Below, piece by piece: positions 45,607 through 57,302 of a DNA stretch of 64,000 nucleotides. Location: the NCBI GenBank assembly GCA_004794655.1, contig SMMW01000605.1, positions 868,001 through 932,000 of the forward strand, in the 5' to 3' direction. Under the pieces are notes generated by a model, which made no database searches, was not told where the DNA came from, and worked only from the letters and a program-made list of their open reading frames with translations. The position numbers and the translations under genes were made by a program. Each line of letters starts with the position of its first letter. Position 1 is the first letter of the stretch. Origin of the DNA: Marisa cornuarietis (lineage: Eukaryota > Mollusca > Gastropoda > Architaenioglossa > Ampullariidae).

Positions 45607-46238
45607 GGAGAGAGAGAGGTTACCACAATAAAACCAAATACTGAACATTGAAGTAGTGAGCAAGGCAAGCAGACTCGACTTCTACTACTCGATCTTCCGT
45701 TGGCTCAACGTGTTTTGAGAAAATGTCAAGTATGGTGGACCATTTCTCACATATGTCAACGGCTCCTTCTCACCCGGTAATACCATAGTCTTAGAAAAAA
45801 GAAAAAAGGGTGTGGTTTGGGCCAACATCATTCATCTACAACAGTTTTACAGAGCTGATTTATAAAGAGATGGAAATCGTGACATTTCAAATGGGCATGA
45901 AAGTGGATCTCAAGAAGAGTGGCAGTGACGCTTATGGTGAACTACACCCTCCTAGTGTGTTCAGGGTGCGCATGCCCGCAAACCTAGTTTTAGCGGCTTT
46001 CGCAAGAACACTGGGTATTTCGGTAAACAAGGCTGTGCAAACGTGACCAGATTTAAAAAAAGAAAAAAGAAAAATACGGGTGTCGATGTCCTATGTAACG
46101 TGTGGCTGCGTCTCTCACGGCACGTACTCCTGCACAGACGTTGTTGTATTGTTGTTAACCGTTGCCAGGGGCAACGCTGTCAGCCAGGCGAACCAACAGC
46201 GCAGCTGCTGAAACCCGGGTCATAAGAGGTCGGGCAAC

Positions 46239-46275
<37 letters not shown>

Positions 46276-47835
46276 GAGGTAGGGGGAGGGCGGTGTGTGG
46301 ATGGGTGGGTGGGTGTATTTGCTAATCAGGTGAACGGTTTCGTGAAGCGTAATCAGTGAGAGCGGACCACAGATCGTTATACGATCGTTATAATTGCCGT
46401 CTCCAAGGACGCTGTCGTGTTCGTCGCTGCTGAGTCAGACTAGTGATGAAGAGAGCAGGCCCTCCCTTCTTCATCTTTTTACATGGGGAGACGTGGCTAG
46501 CATTCATCACATGAGTGAGGGAGCATAGAAATATAGAGATACAAATTGTGCATCGAGAGAAAGTGAGTATTTATATCAAGAATTTGATTGGAGATGCAGA
46601 TCCTCGGATGACAAATCTTTAATGTGTGTGTTCGCTGTAATCACGTGTAGGACCCTAATAAAATAACCTCCTTGTAAGCTCCATAGGTGCACAATCACTG
46701 AGTGGGCAGGTCATGAGTCCTCACTTTGCTTGTACTGACTGCAACCGTACAGTAAAAAAACAAACAAACAAACAACAACAACAACAAAAAACAATATGAC
46801 AAACGAACAAAAATCTAGTAAACAGTCTCGTTGGTCCCTAACCGATGGCTTCCTTTCCTTGTCTTGCCTAATAGCGAGTGCAACATTTTCTCCAGAAAAT
46901 CCCACCAGAAGGGTGTAGGGAGGTAGGGGGAAGATGTGAGATTCTGGCCGAACAACCCACGTATTCAAGAGGCGCTTTCAACAGCCAGTGTGCCCAGAGT
47001 GAGGAGTGCCGCTCTCATACAGATTAAAAGAAATGTATTAAAAATTTAGAGCGTTGACGGCACCTAGAAGAGGTCTCATCTTCGGCTTTCTCGTTAACCC
47101 CGACCAGTTACAATGCCCTCGGCAATCGCAGGATCCAATCAATGTATCGACAGAATGTCGGTAAAACTGACTGCTGTTAGCTGTCTGAAGAGATTTCGTC
47201 CCAGACAAAGAACGACGATAAACTTATAATGGAGAAGGCGTTGGCCCTCAACGGCGAGCGGTTTTTATTCTTTGAAATGGCACTTGTGAGATAATGGCAC
47301 GAGATGTAAGCGAGACCTTTACCAGAGTCTGTCAAGCGACTATGATCCAGCAACAATACACCCAAAGTGGTAACTGCTGAAAGAAGTTGAAAATAACTAC
47401 AAATATATGATCTTATTAATATAATCTCAATTGCTTCGTGTTCAATATGTATTGGTGTTTGCTAACATTAAAAAAAAATCGATTTACCCCCCTCCCTCAA
47501 AAAAAGAAAGAAAGAAAAATCAGAGACATAAGGATCTGGATTAAAGAACACTGACTGACTGGGTACCTGACCTCGATGTCCGGGAGTGATCTCTCTTCAA
47601 GCAGCTGCTCAATCCTCATGGAAAGACTTTAAAGGAAAGATAGTCTTGTCTGATATTACAGTATAGGAGAGGTTGCATATAGGGCTTTAGAGAAGAAAGA
47701 ATCAATGTAAGCATTATGTTATCACAGGTGTGAGGCGGACAGACAAGTATGGACAGTGAAGCGTAAGGAAGCACACGACTGGAAGAAGATAAGTGCTGTC
47801 TATGAGTCAGTGTCTTTGATGTATAGCCACTTAAG

Positions 47836-47837
47836 CT

Positions 47838-47934
<97 letters not shown>
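47836..47934 (+). repeat. (GC)n-(CA)n microsatellite, about 99 bp
   Basis: A short gc run passes into about 90 bp of uninterrupted ca, the longest dinucleotide tract in the window. Confidence 0.95.
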
Positions 47935-47936
<2 letters not shown>

Positions 47937-49613
47937 CTTTAAGTTTAGAGGAAGGCGCGCACGCTACCCGTCAACGACAAGTGTGAACGGCGGTGATTTA
48001 AGGGAGACAACTGCCCATACATATTCGAACAAGACACTCACGAGTCATCGCCCATTTACTGTAAGTGCGTCAGTTTTACTGTTCGCCGGAAAGTTGACCT
48101 CCAGTCTAGGCGCTGGTTTTTTTTTTTCTTTTCTGTCCTTGACACTCACGTCTCAACGGGCGATTTAGCAACCAGCAGGGGACATTCCTGATCCACCCGA
48201 GTGCTCAGCGGGGTACAGGCAGTCAGCGTCTACTGGTAACCGCAACAAAGAGACAACGGTACATTTAACTGCCAAAAAGTGATAATCCCATAGGAACTCT
48301 GCCATATATGCAGCGTGGGTCACCCGTTTAACAGTGCTCAGCCCTCGGCACAGTGTTTTACCTGTTAACCGGGTACTCACTCCATCACTCCAGCCTGCAG
48401 TCACTGACTCAAGCGAACCGTTGAGATTTCTACAAAACAAAACACACTAGCATAAAGAAAATTTTGAGTACAAAAAATATGCTAATATCAGAATAATATT
48501 TAATATAATAAGTCCATCTACGTTCACTGGCGGGGACACAGTGGAAGTAAAGAAACACTTCCCACGTTTTGTTTTACTCTCTTTTTAAAAATTAAGTCAA
48601 TGCCACCGACGACAATGGTCAATAATAATAACACACGCCGTAACAAATGATTGTAACAAACTATACTCGCATGTCTTTGAAAGTATGACGATTGGGCTTT
48701 TCTAGTGTTTTCGCAAAGCCCAATTATTTCACTTTATGGAAAGATATCCATGAGAAAAATAGGCTTATGAAGTAAACACTTAATGCTGTGCATGTCTCTG
48801 AGAGTTGAGATAAAATGTTGGTCACTTGACTTATTTTCTTATCGTGTGGCGATAGCGGCATTTGGTATAACAAGTCAGTTTGTATTGCAAAACATCACGA
48901 GTACTGCGAGATTCGCGTTGTTTGAATGTCATAAAATTAACATCAGTTTATTCTGCCTCGCATCCTTTTTCCTTCGCTTTCTTTCTTTCTCTCTCCATCA
49001 CTCCCGTCGCACAGTGCAATGCAGCTTCATCATTAAACTAATTTGACCGCAGAAAAACAAAGTGTTGTTTTAACTGACAAGAAAATGTGAAAGTCCCTTA
49101 TGGAAGTTGCTACTGACTGGACAGAGGGTAAATCATACAGCTCACCACAAAATTACACTAATAAAAGGAAATATTCAAAGAGTCGAACACAACAATATCA
49201 GGAAAATATTCGATATGATGACCGCGCTGCACCCACAGTCGAAAGAACTTAATCAGGAAAAAAAAAAGAAATCGACATTTACCTTGTCTCCCACCCTGGG
49301 TAATTAACGGTTCATTTCTTGCTGCTCTTATTTTTCTTACTCACCTACTATATCGCCTCCCACAGTTTTTGTTTCTGGAGGTAAATCTTACTCTTTAACA
49401 GTGCTAGTCACTCACCCACCTTACTCCGGGCGATCAGTTCCTCTATTTTTTCCTTGCTTTTATTTCTTCACATTTTTATTTTTATTATCGTATTTTTTCG
49501 TCTATTTCTTTTGATATCACTTTGCCCTGCTTGTTTATTCTATCTGGTCATATATTAATCTTCCTATAGGACAATAGGACAGACTACGTAATCGTCTAAA
49601 TTTATTATTTTAT

Positions 49614-49650
<37 letters not shown>

Positions 49651-50014
49651 CAAAGGGAACGAAGTCAGAAGTTAGTATGAAAAGGCTTAATTCTAATAAT
49701 GGAGAGAAAATAACGAATATAATTATCTGATGGGGGTCCTATTGTGACACAGTCAATACGGGTGTGCGTGCGTGTGTGTGTAGGTGCATGCGTGCGTGCG
49801 ATTAGAAAGACTTCTTTCTTAGCATTATCATAAACTAAATCAAAATACACACGCTTGCACACAAGTGTGCTGGAAGGGAAATCACGGGTCCGTGCCCTGA
49901 ACAGTAATTAAACGCTGTATCTATGGCGACTTCATCGAGGACATTCGTCTGTTCCTGTCAAAACCACTTTGTGTTGCCTGCGATCACAGGAATAAGTGCG
50001 GACTGTCCCCACTG

Positions 50015-50352
50015 TGCCATCATGTAACCACTTGAGTAGAGTCTCGTCTAGTGGTGAACCGTCATAAACAGCCCATCCACTGACTTTTGCACTTCGTTAC
50101 AACTGTGCTTTGGTCGGCTTAGACACTGCCATCACGTGATCGGTCCTCTAGAGACGTGAACATCAAGGACAGACAAGAAAAGAAAAAGGGGGCTACGCCA
50201 AGATAGTTACATTCACAGACCTCTATGCGTGATGGCAGTGTCTAAGCCGACCAAAAACACAGTTGTAACGAAGTGCAAAAGTCGGTGAAAAGACGGGCTC
50301 TTTATGACGGTTGACCACTAGCTGAGACTCTACACGAGCGGTTACGGGAGGC
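50015..50352. repeat. Foldback element: about 120-bp inverted repeats around a 90-bp loop
   Basis: The left arm (to 50136) contains cacttcgttacaactgtgct and ggcttagacactgccatcac. The right arm (from 50228) contains the reverse complement, gtgatggcagtgtctaagcc and cacagttgtaacgaagtg. Pairing continues outward through gagactctac and, more weakly, to about 50352. Arms are roughly 85% matched by eye. This fits a MITE-like foldback transposon or a source of long hairpin RNA. Confidence 0.85.
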
Positions 50353-50997
50353 GACTCGTAAAAGTTTATTTGAGTAAATGTACAGTTGTCTCCCTTAGAT
50401 CCCTGCCGTTTGCAGTTTTTTTTTTTTTTTTTTTTGAGGGAACGTGTGGATAGCATAGACGACTGAATGTGCGCTATGCGTAGTAGCTAGATCCAATAAT
50501 GTATATTGGAACCACACCCACATTTTTTCAACATGAAACTAATTTAAATAGTCGGTTAGTTGAAAAACTGCACCGAAAAGATTTAATATTTACATTTTCT
50601 CAACAAACTATTTAAAGCAACAACATTACAATTATGTCCTAGACTACGTAATTTCGTTAGTAATCCGCTGGGAAGATTGTGCTAATATTTTAGTGATCAC
50701 ACAATCTTCACGCGAGGGCACGCACGCACACTTCCTTGAACAAGAGAATTAGTCCCGTCGAAGGAATCTAGAATTTTTGTGAACGGGAAGTGGAGAATTG
50801 GCCTGGTTTTTACATCCCTGGCCAACCCCTCCCTTTACAAAAAACAGGCTTGACGTGACAAAAACGTTTCAGAACAATGATGCACCCGAGTATAGCGATT
50901 ACAACATCAGGGCGATGTGAACAAAAGGTAGGCTTAAATATGACAGAAATGGATATCTGAAAGATTCTGTCCCGAAACTATTCACTGCCTTTGGCAG

Positions 50998-51880
50998 ATA
51001 CGTATGTTCGACCGACACCAGAAGCGACTCGTCTCCTTGGAGACGAAAAGACACATTAACAGGCGTCTGTTTGACCAGATCCGGTCAGACGAGGTGGACA
51101 GACTGGTGGAGGAGTCGTTGGTGGTGGCCGATAAGTGGGTGGACAAGCGGAAGGCGCCAAAGAGAAAAATACATACCAGCGAGGGCCTTCCTGAGCCCAC
51201 ACTTTGTCAATCAGAAGACAACAGGCCTGGCGTTTCTCTTCACTGGTCCACAGATGGATACGTGGACCAGGAGATAAAACATGAAGAAGGATCCTCCGTA
51301 CATACGAGGGTGGATTGCGCTAATGGCCCATGGCTATCCATCTCCTTGGTTCCAGTTACCGGTGGACGAGCAGCCCCCTCGACCTGTCAAAGCGAGCGCG
51401 TAGTAACCTAGTAACCAAGATGAGGCGAGTGTCCAGTGTCCAGTTCAGTCGAGCCATGTGTTTCAATGCACTATTTCCATCCTAGAGACATCTTTCCTCA
51501 TCCACTGTACATGCTGCAAGTTCCGTTGATGCCCAGCTTTCCTCTTGTCAGGTAAGAGCGCACCGAAGCCTCTGTACACTCACTATTCGGTGGCTGACAT
51601 CCAGCGCCGAATGAGGAGGACCATCTTCCTACCATTGCAGAACTGTCTTGTCAGCCCTTTGGCAAGGGGCTTCTGGAGAAAAGGCAGTTACATGCCAAAG
51701 AAACGATCAAGTGTTTTGTCTCGGGGCACAGTAACTACGGTGGGCAACCCTAGACTTGGGGGCATGTTTGAGCCCTTTACAACCCACTTGGTGAGCAGTG
51801 TGAGCAGTGATGGATTTTCGCTATGGTTACAGCTGGTGATTGAAGACCTTTCGTTCGACCTGTAGAATCCACCCCTTAAA
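50998..51880 (+). pseudogene. Decayed coding-like block, family not recognised
   Basis: After a ttcactgcctttggcag acceptor-like site, one frame reads MFDRHQKRLVSLETKRHINR, then LFDQIRSDEVDRLVEESLVV and ADKWVDKRK. Near 51160 the coding character moves to another frame: YIPARAFLSPHFVNQKTTGL, AFLFTGPQMDTWTRR, TAA, NMKKDPPYIRGWIALMAHGY, PSPWFQLPVDEQPP. A consensus CAG|GTAAGA donor lies at 51551. Further readable sequence (YTHYSVADIQRRMRRTIFLP) follows. The frameshift plus an internal TAA suggest a pseudogene, unless the assembly carries errors. I do not recognise the protein. Confidence 0.45.
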
Positions 51881-52485
51881 TCCAAGACTTTTTTTTTAGG
51901 CCCGACTCCCGGGTTCTTTAAGTTGGAGCTCGGGACTAACTGTGCACCAGTTCCCTTCTACAACTGACATTTTTTCTTTTGCGTATCATCCGTGCATGGA
52001 TCCACGTCTATGAATCAACTTTTCTTATGCCAACAGTGTGGACATTATGACACGTGCAGTACTCGGTGGCTGACATCCAGCCCCCACCCCACCAAAAAAA
52101 ATTAGTTCTTTTCTCCCCACTGTAGGGGCTATCCTTCCGCAAATCCTTTAGATGTGGTTGTGAAGAGAGACCAGCAGTGTGTTCCAAGTGATGAAATGTT
52201 CTATTTATAAACACAATAACTACGCCAGCCATCATGAACCTCCACATGTACTTCCCGAATATACAGAGCGTTAAATGAGTCAAGTATAAATATAGTATGT
52301 AAACATTAATTAAAATGATTTCCTTAGATAAATCTTTTAACGCTCGCACGCTTTTAAAATCCGATTTTTAAAATGAAAAAAATTATAATGTGCTGTGAAG
52401 TTTAAAAAGTGAGTGTGCGTGCATGTGTGCCTGCGTGTGCATGCGTGTAAGAATGTGACCATCACAACAGTAAAAACTGCATTCC

Positions 52486-52753
52486 TCACATTTGCTGTTT
52501 CCCTTTGCGTTTTTTCAATGTTGACTCCAAGTCGGAAAAGGGAGGCTCCCTCGCTGTGTGCTCGATAGACGGTGAGGATAGGGTGATGACAGGTGGTGAT
52601 GACAGGTAGTGATGACCGGGTGACGGATTAGGATCAGTGTCATTGTTGAGGTCTCGTGGCGCGGGCTCTCTGTCCAGTCGACCCTCCACTGACCTGACCA
52701 AGTCTCTTGCTCGCCTTCGTAGCTGTCGTCTCTCTTTACCAAAGCTGTACCAA
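52486..52753 (-). CDS. Candidate 3'-terminal coding exon, gene unknown
   Basis: After a minus-strand actttgttcag acceptor (AG at 52755-52754), the frame reads WYSFGKERRQLRRRARDLVR, then SVEGRLDREPAPRDLNND, a Pro/Ser/His-rich part, and FSDLESTLKKRKGKQQM with TGA at 52488-52486. The basic start and low-complexity charged tail would suit the cytoplasmic end of a membrane protein, but that is a guess. The exon would begin in phase 2. No partner exon was found further up the minus strand. Confidence 0.35.
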
Positions 52754-53404
52754 CTGAACAAAGTCAGCGCCAGTTAAATTAACGTCTTTACAAAAACTCG
52801 ATTTTGAATCAAATTATAATTCTTTAGAAAAAGAAAACCATCTTTCGAAAATTCCACCCAAAATCAAAAAAGGTGTAGTTACCCGACTTGTTGGGAAGCA
52901 CAGCCGCTCTCTCTCTCTCTCTCCACCGTGCGACTCCTGTGGCTTAACGGTACGTGGTCAACTGGTCACGTGTTCAGGCTTTTATACACCTTGGCTAACC
53001 CTTCTAGAGTTTTCTTTATTTTTCTCTTTTTTAAAATAAGCTTGCTACGTTCTCTTTCACATTCTTTCGTGTAGCACGTGCGGCCCGAGCCGTCCACGTG
53101 TTGACACCCGCACAACTTTCGCACTAAATATAGTTTCACTGTGTCGCCTGACAGTAACAGTCTTCAACAGTTTTTGGCAATATCAACTTTGTTAAATTTC
53201 AGCATTGTACACGCAAAAATTTTACAAAAAAAATAAATAAAATAAATAAGAAAAAATATCGGTCAGAACCCTTATGCCAGTGCAAGGGCGTTGATTTAGG
53301 TGAGACAACCGAATATTCATATCAAAGATAGTCAGTAGAAAGATGAATCACCCCAACTGTTCAGTCGCAGATAGCAGACGCGAGCTCCCCCCAAAAAAGT
53401 TATT

Positions 53405-53935
53405 ATGGCGTCCGCAAGGATAACACGGAGGGATCTGCTGATGGATGTAAAAATATTCTATAGTTCAGGCTACTTCCTGTGGAGGGACTTCAATGGGGCT
53501 GATATCACAACCCATGACTTTTGTACCAGACTTTCATGTGCAGCTGGCAAAATCAAATACCCTCTTGCACATTGTAGCTTGTGTAGCCTACAAACTGCGG
53601 GTTAAAGTTCACAGCGATTGTCAAGGTAAACTCACAGGGAAACTTTCTGGTGAACATCACGAGCAGCTCCTGGCTTTGAAACAGTCTGCCTCGCTGGAGG
53701 GCAGCCTCACAAGCACACACCTGGTTCATGTGATTAAAGAGTTGGAGAAAACCTTCACAGCCAACATGGAACACATTTTGCACATGATAAAGTGGTAGGA
53801 AAACATGAAGACAAGATGAAACAGTCCTTTATCTGCTCATATGACAGACTCTGCTCTTTGAACAAAATGGTGAGAGGTCTCTTCCTCAATTTACATCTGA
53901 ACTACATGTTTATAGAAAACAGAAGATCTTTTGAA
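53405..53935 (+). pseudogene. Decayed coding-like segment, family not recognised
   Basis: A frame starting MASARITRRDLLMDVKIFYS at 53405 gives way near 53490 to another that reads VPDFHVQLAKSNTLLHIVAC, VAYKLRVKVHSDCQGKLTGK, LSGEHHEQLLALKQSASLEG and a helical stretch ending HILHMIKW, stop. A third frame then gives HEDKMKQSFICSYDRLCSLN. The residue pattern looks coding, but the frame changes indicate a dead copy. There are no introns over this stretch, as in a retrocopy. Confidence 0.35.
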
Positions 53936-54461
53936 TCAGCCAGCACATAAGAATAGCAAATTAATGAAATTGAACTTTCTATAAGTTATCTTGACTTTAA
54001 AGTCATTTGTTACTGACAGTGAAAAAACATACATTGCTAAGTCTGTCTGGAGTTTTACTATGTGGTTGCTGTGACCAAATGGCAAAAGCAGTGAGACAGA
54101 GAAAGTCTGCTTCTGCAAAAAAGTGTTTTGTGAAAGAGTCCACAAGAAATTGATTGACTGGGATTAAAAATTCTTTGTGCTAAGTTCTAAATATTCGGAT
54201 TTGTGTAAAGTATCTTTTACTGCTTTTGTTACTTTCATATCTACCTATTCAAATATATATCATTATGGGTAATAACTATATAAAGGGAAAAAACTCCTCC
54301 ATAATTCCCAAGGTACTCGTATAAACTGTATAAATTATTCTTCAAAGGACACAAGGGGTAAACTGCGAAATCCATATTTAAGGGAAATAATAAGTAAAGA
54401 AATGTAATAGCCATCCTTCTTTGTTATCTCCCTTCCCATATCACCAAGTCGAGAAAAGGGA

Positions 54462-54545
54462 GGTAGCTCTGCCGTGTGGTTAGACTGCTCGATTTCGGAG
54501 GAGAGATGGCAGGTTCTATAGAATCTGGGTGGTTAAAAACAGGAA
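54462..54545 (+). mobile_element. Possible SINE head
   Basis: ggtagctctgccgtgtggtt followed by agactgctcgatttc and gcaggttctatagaatctgg has tRNA-like A and B box spacing. The B box is imperfect. Confidence 0.3.
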
Positions 54546-55555
54546 TGTTCCCTGGGCTGTGATGGTTACCCTAAAATGAAGAAACGGATTTATTAAGGGA
54601 GTGTGCTGCTCTTTTCATCGATTGATCCAAGCCAACAATTTACAATTAATTTCACACTCATCTAAATCTGTAAAGTAAGCATGTTTTACAAAAATTCCTT
54701 CAAAATACTTCACTGCTCTTGTAGCTGCTGCTAAAACGAATATTCCAGTATCGAGATGGCCACGACAATTGCAGATATTAACAAAAAATAACTGAAATCC
54801 TTCAGCATGCCTCTTGGAGAAGACGGACAACACTGTAGGACCAAAGGTGAATCCCTTCAACTGACGAAGGGCGACAATTTCATTTGAACAAGAGAACGCA
54901 ATCAGAAAACGACCAAGTGTGTGTGTGTGGAGGGGTAGGGGGAGACGAAGGCTGAACAGGGAAGTAGCATAAGACTGGTTTATCTGAGATGTTTGTCTAT
55001 TCCGTCCGACTTTGTAGTCTCCCTTGAATGTAGACGGAAACCAAGCGAAGGCCGGTAACTTCCACGAGTCCCGGCGACCTCGAGTCCATTATGTCTGTTG
55101 GTTTGTTTCTGTCCAGTTTTAAGAGCAGTTCCTGATGTAAGACGGGTGTCCAAGAAACAAGTTTACCATCACATGTTTCAAGGACACGGCGTAGAAAACT
55201 TTCTCGAATGTTCGACTCTAAACCCCGGGATGTTGTTAGGGTGCAATGTGTGGACTGTACAAACCCTGAGAGGAATTTGATAATATAATTATGTAAGTTT
55301 TTTTTTTGGCCTATCGACACACTTTCTAAACAACTAACAAGCTTAACAAGTTATTTTAATCGTTTAAAAGAAATGGGAAAGCAAATGATAATAAACTTTA
55401 TTTCTTAAAATATGTTAGTTGTAAATATGTCTAGAAGAGTATATCTTACCAATACAAGGGAAAACTGGGATTAATATAAGCAAAAAACATAAAAAACAAA
55501 CAAACAAACAAGCTGAAAGCTAGAGATGTCTTTAGCCAAAATCTCAAAAAATATT
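54546..55555. other. No gene recognised
   Basis: Open frames on the minus strand (54615-54860 and 54997-55320) have no recognisable family and no splice-site support. A short tg run is at 54918-54930. Confidence 0.4.
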
Positions 55556-55632
55556 TAATAATAATAATAATAGTAATAATAATAGTGAAGATTTTTATAG
55601 CGCATATTCACACTCATAGAGAGCATGCTCTT
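55556..55632 (-). mobile_element. Tail-only copy of the (ATT)n LINE
   Basis: (taa)n, then gaagatttttatagcgcata, ttcacactcatagagagcat and gctct is virtually identical to the plus-strand start of the element at 17752. It is truncated after about 75 bp. Confidence 0.85.
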
Positions 55633-55879
55633 TAAAAAAATTGTCACTCGAACTGCTCCAACATTTCGATCCACGACCAATATTTTGGACAGAATTGATC
55701 ACGAGGTAGGTACTCAGCCATTGTGCTAAAACCTACATGAGACATCATGCTTAACCGTGACAAAGGTAAAAGTGTGACTATGTGCCTCAATTTCAAGCAG
55801 GAGAGACATGTCCTGGTGCCCTGTTTACATCTCATGGCATTTTAACATCTTTATATAAATGTGTACAGATGTGTAAGCT

Positions 55880-56025
55880 ATGGTCATGATGGCACTCGGG
55901 AAGCTTTCTAGTTCTAAAAGTAAAGAAAAGAGGAAAAGAGTAAGAACAAGAACAATACAAAAAAAACTTATCGTCAAGTATGAGGGTGGCATACGGGTGT
56001 CTGATTTAGGCATTCAGTGTGACAT
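55880..56025 (+). mobile_element. Possible pogo/Tigger-like transposase N-terminus
   Basis: The frame reads KRKRVRTRTIQKKLIVKYEG then GIRVSDLGIQCD. This resembles the CENP-B/Tigger HTH start (KRKR...QKLEI...YE.G..VSDLA). Only this segment is readable, and it joins directly to LINE-derived sequence. Confidence 0.3.
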
Positions 56026-56049
56026 AGTTCCCATCGAGGAAAGTCTACC

Positions 56050-57150
56050 TCGAACCATTGAAGAGCTATATAAGGACTCCAGCATCTCAGTCCTCTTTAA
56101 CAATCCGATGGGAGAGTTGTGCAAGGACCAGTATCTCAGTCCTCTTAAACAATCAGATGCGAGAACTCTTTCGGACAACGGTGGGCCACGGCTGCCCTCT
56201 GTCTCTGGTTCTCCGGTCTCTATGTCCAGCGGCAGTTCTATCACCTATACTTTGCAGATGATATCGATCTGATGGCAGGCAGCAACAGCGAGTTACAGGC
56301 CCCCCACAAGTTCTCAAGCAGTGCGAGGTCATACGGGATAGAGATCAGCACGGACTAGAACAAAGCCTTGGTGAACACAAAAAGGCGGAGATCTTCATCA
56401 ACGAAGCACAGCTCCAAGAAGTGCAAAGCTTGATGTAACTGTGCGCGACCATCTCGAGAGACGGCGGATGTTCACCTGAGAATCCCAGTTGTGATAGCAA
56501 CGATGGCGAGACTGGAATATGAGATAGCAGCGATATCAGCTGAGCACAAAGTACCAGCTGTACCAGTCAAGCATTGTTCCTATCTGGCTGTATGGCTGTG
56601 AAACGTGGACATTGCTCACAGAGACGGAGAGACGAATACAGACATTCGTTTAAATGCCTTAGGAGACTGCTCTGTATCCGTTACACAATCACCAAACGAA
56701 TGATTTTGTATGCAGTGCAGTCGCCGCCTGGTGGGTCCCTTGGGAAACATCGCTCACCGACGACCAAATGGCGAAAACTGGCTTGGTGTGGCCACGTGTC
56801 AGGCGTGACACCTGATGGCATGGTTCGGGCACGTGTCAGGTGTGACACCATCCTGATGACGGTCCTCCAGGGTTACCCAGAAGGAAGGCGACACCAAGTT
56901 AATCAGAAAAAAACAATGGCTGACAAACGTGAAGGAGTGGAGGTCGCTATTTTAGAGATTTGCGAAGTCTGCTCAACTAGAGCTCAGTGAGATCTGCTCA
57001 TCTTGGCTCAATATCGGTCTCAGTGGCGAGATCTCACTGCTGCTGCGTCTCATCAGGTCCACCGGCGGGCTTGCTCCGTGTCCGGCTGATGTCAGCAAAG
57101 GGAGTGACGACCACGACCACGACCACGATGATGATGATGACGACGATACC
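56050..57150 (+). mobile_element. Degraded endonuclease/reverse-transcriptase LINE (RTE-like)
   Basis: Pieces in several frames come in the expected order: ISVLLNNQMRELFRTTVGHG, then YFADDIDLMAGSNSELQ (catalytic FADD at 56251-56262), WCGHVSG, VLQGYPEGRRHQV and QWRDLTAAASHQVHRRACSV with a stop at about 57090. The 3' end carries a gac/gat simple repeat (57109-57150). Stops and frameshifts are many. A roughly 50-bp segment (56080-56175) is duplicated in tandem. Confidence 0.7.
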
Positions 57151-57302
57151 ATGGTCACGTCAATGATATCGATGATACTGAAATAAAAATGCCATTTAAG
57201 TAGCTGATGCAACGAAAGGAGTAAAAGCGGTAACAAAGCAAAGGTCTCAATAATGGAAGGGATGAAGAAATTATAACCGACGTGGACAAATGTAAACCAC
57301 AT

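Larger units (their letters stand above)
42561..50014. other. Intergenic, no gene recognised
   Basis: I see no conserved coding sequence on either strand here. Contents are microsatellites (45520, 46241, 47836), an 82-bp tandem repeat at 44381, and many homopolymer runs. A GC-moderate block at 48165-48440 may be an old short repeat read on the minus strand (it contains gttgcggttaccagtagacg), but I could not match it to anything else in the window. Confidence 0.6.

Noticed and set aside
45810..46046. 78-codon plus-strand open frame
   Set aside because: No family, splice sites or neighbouring exons were found; it is probably chance.
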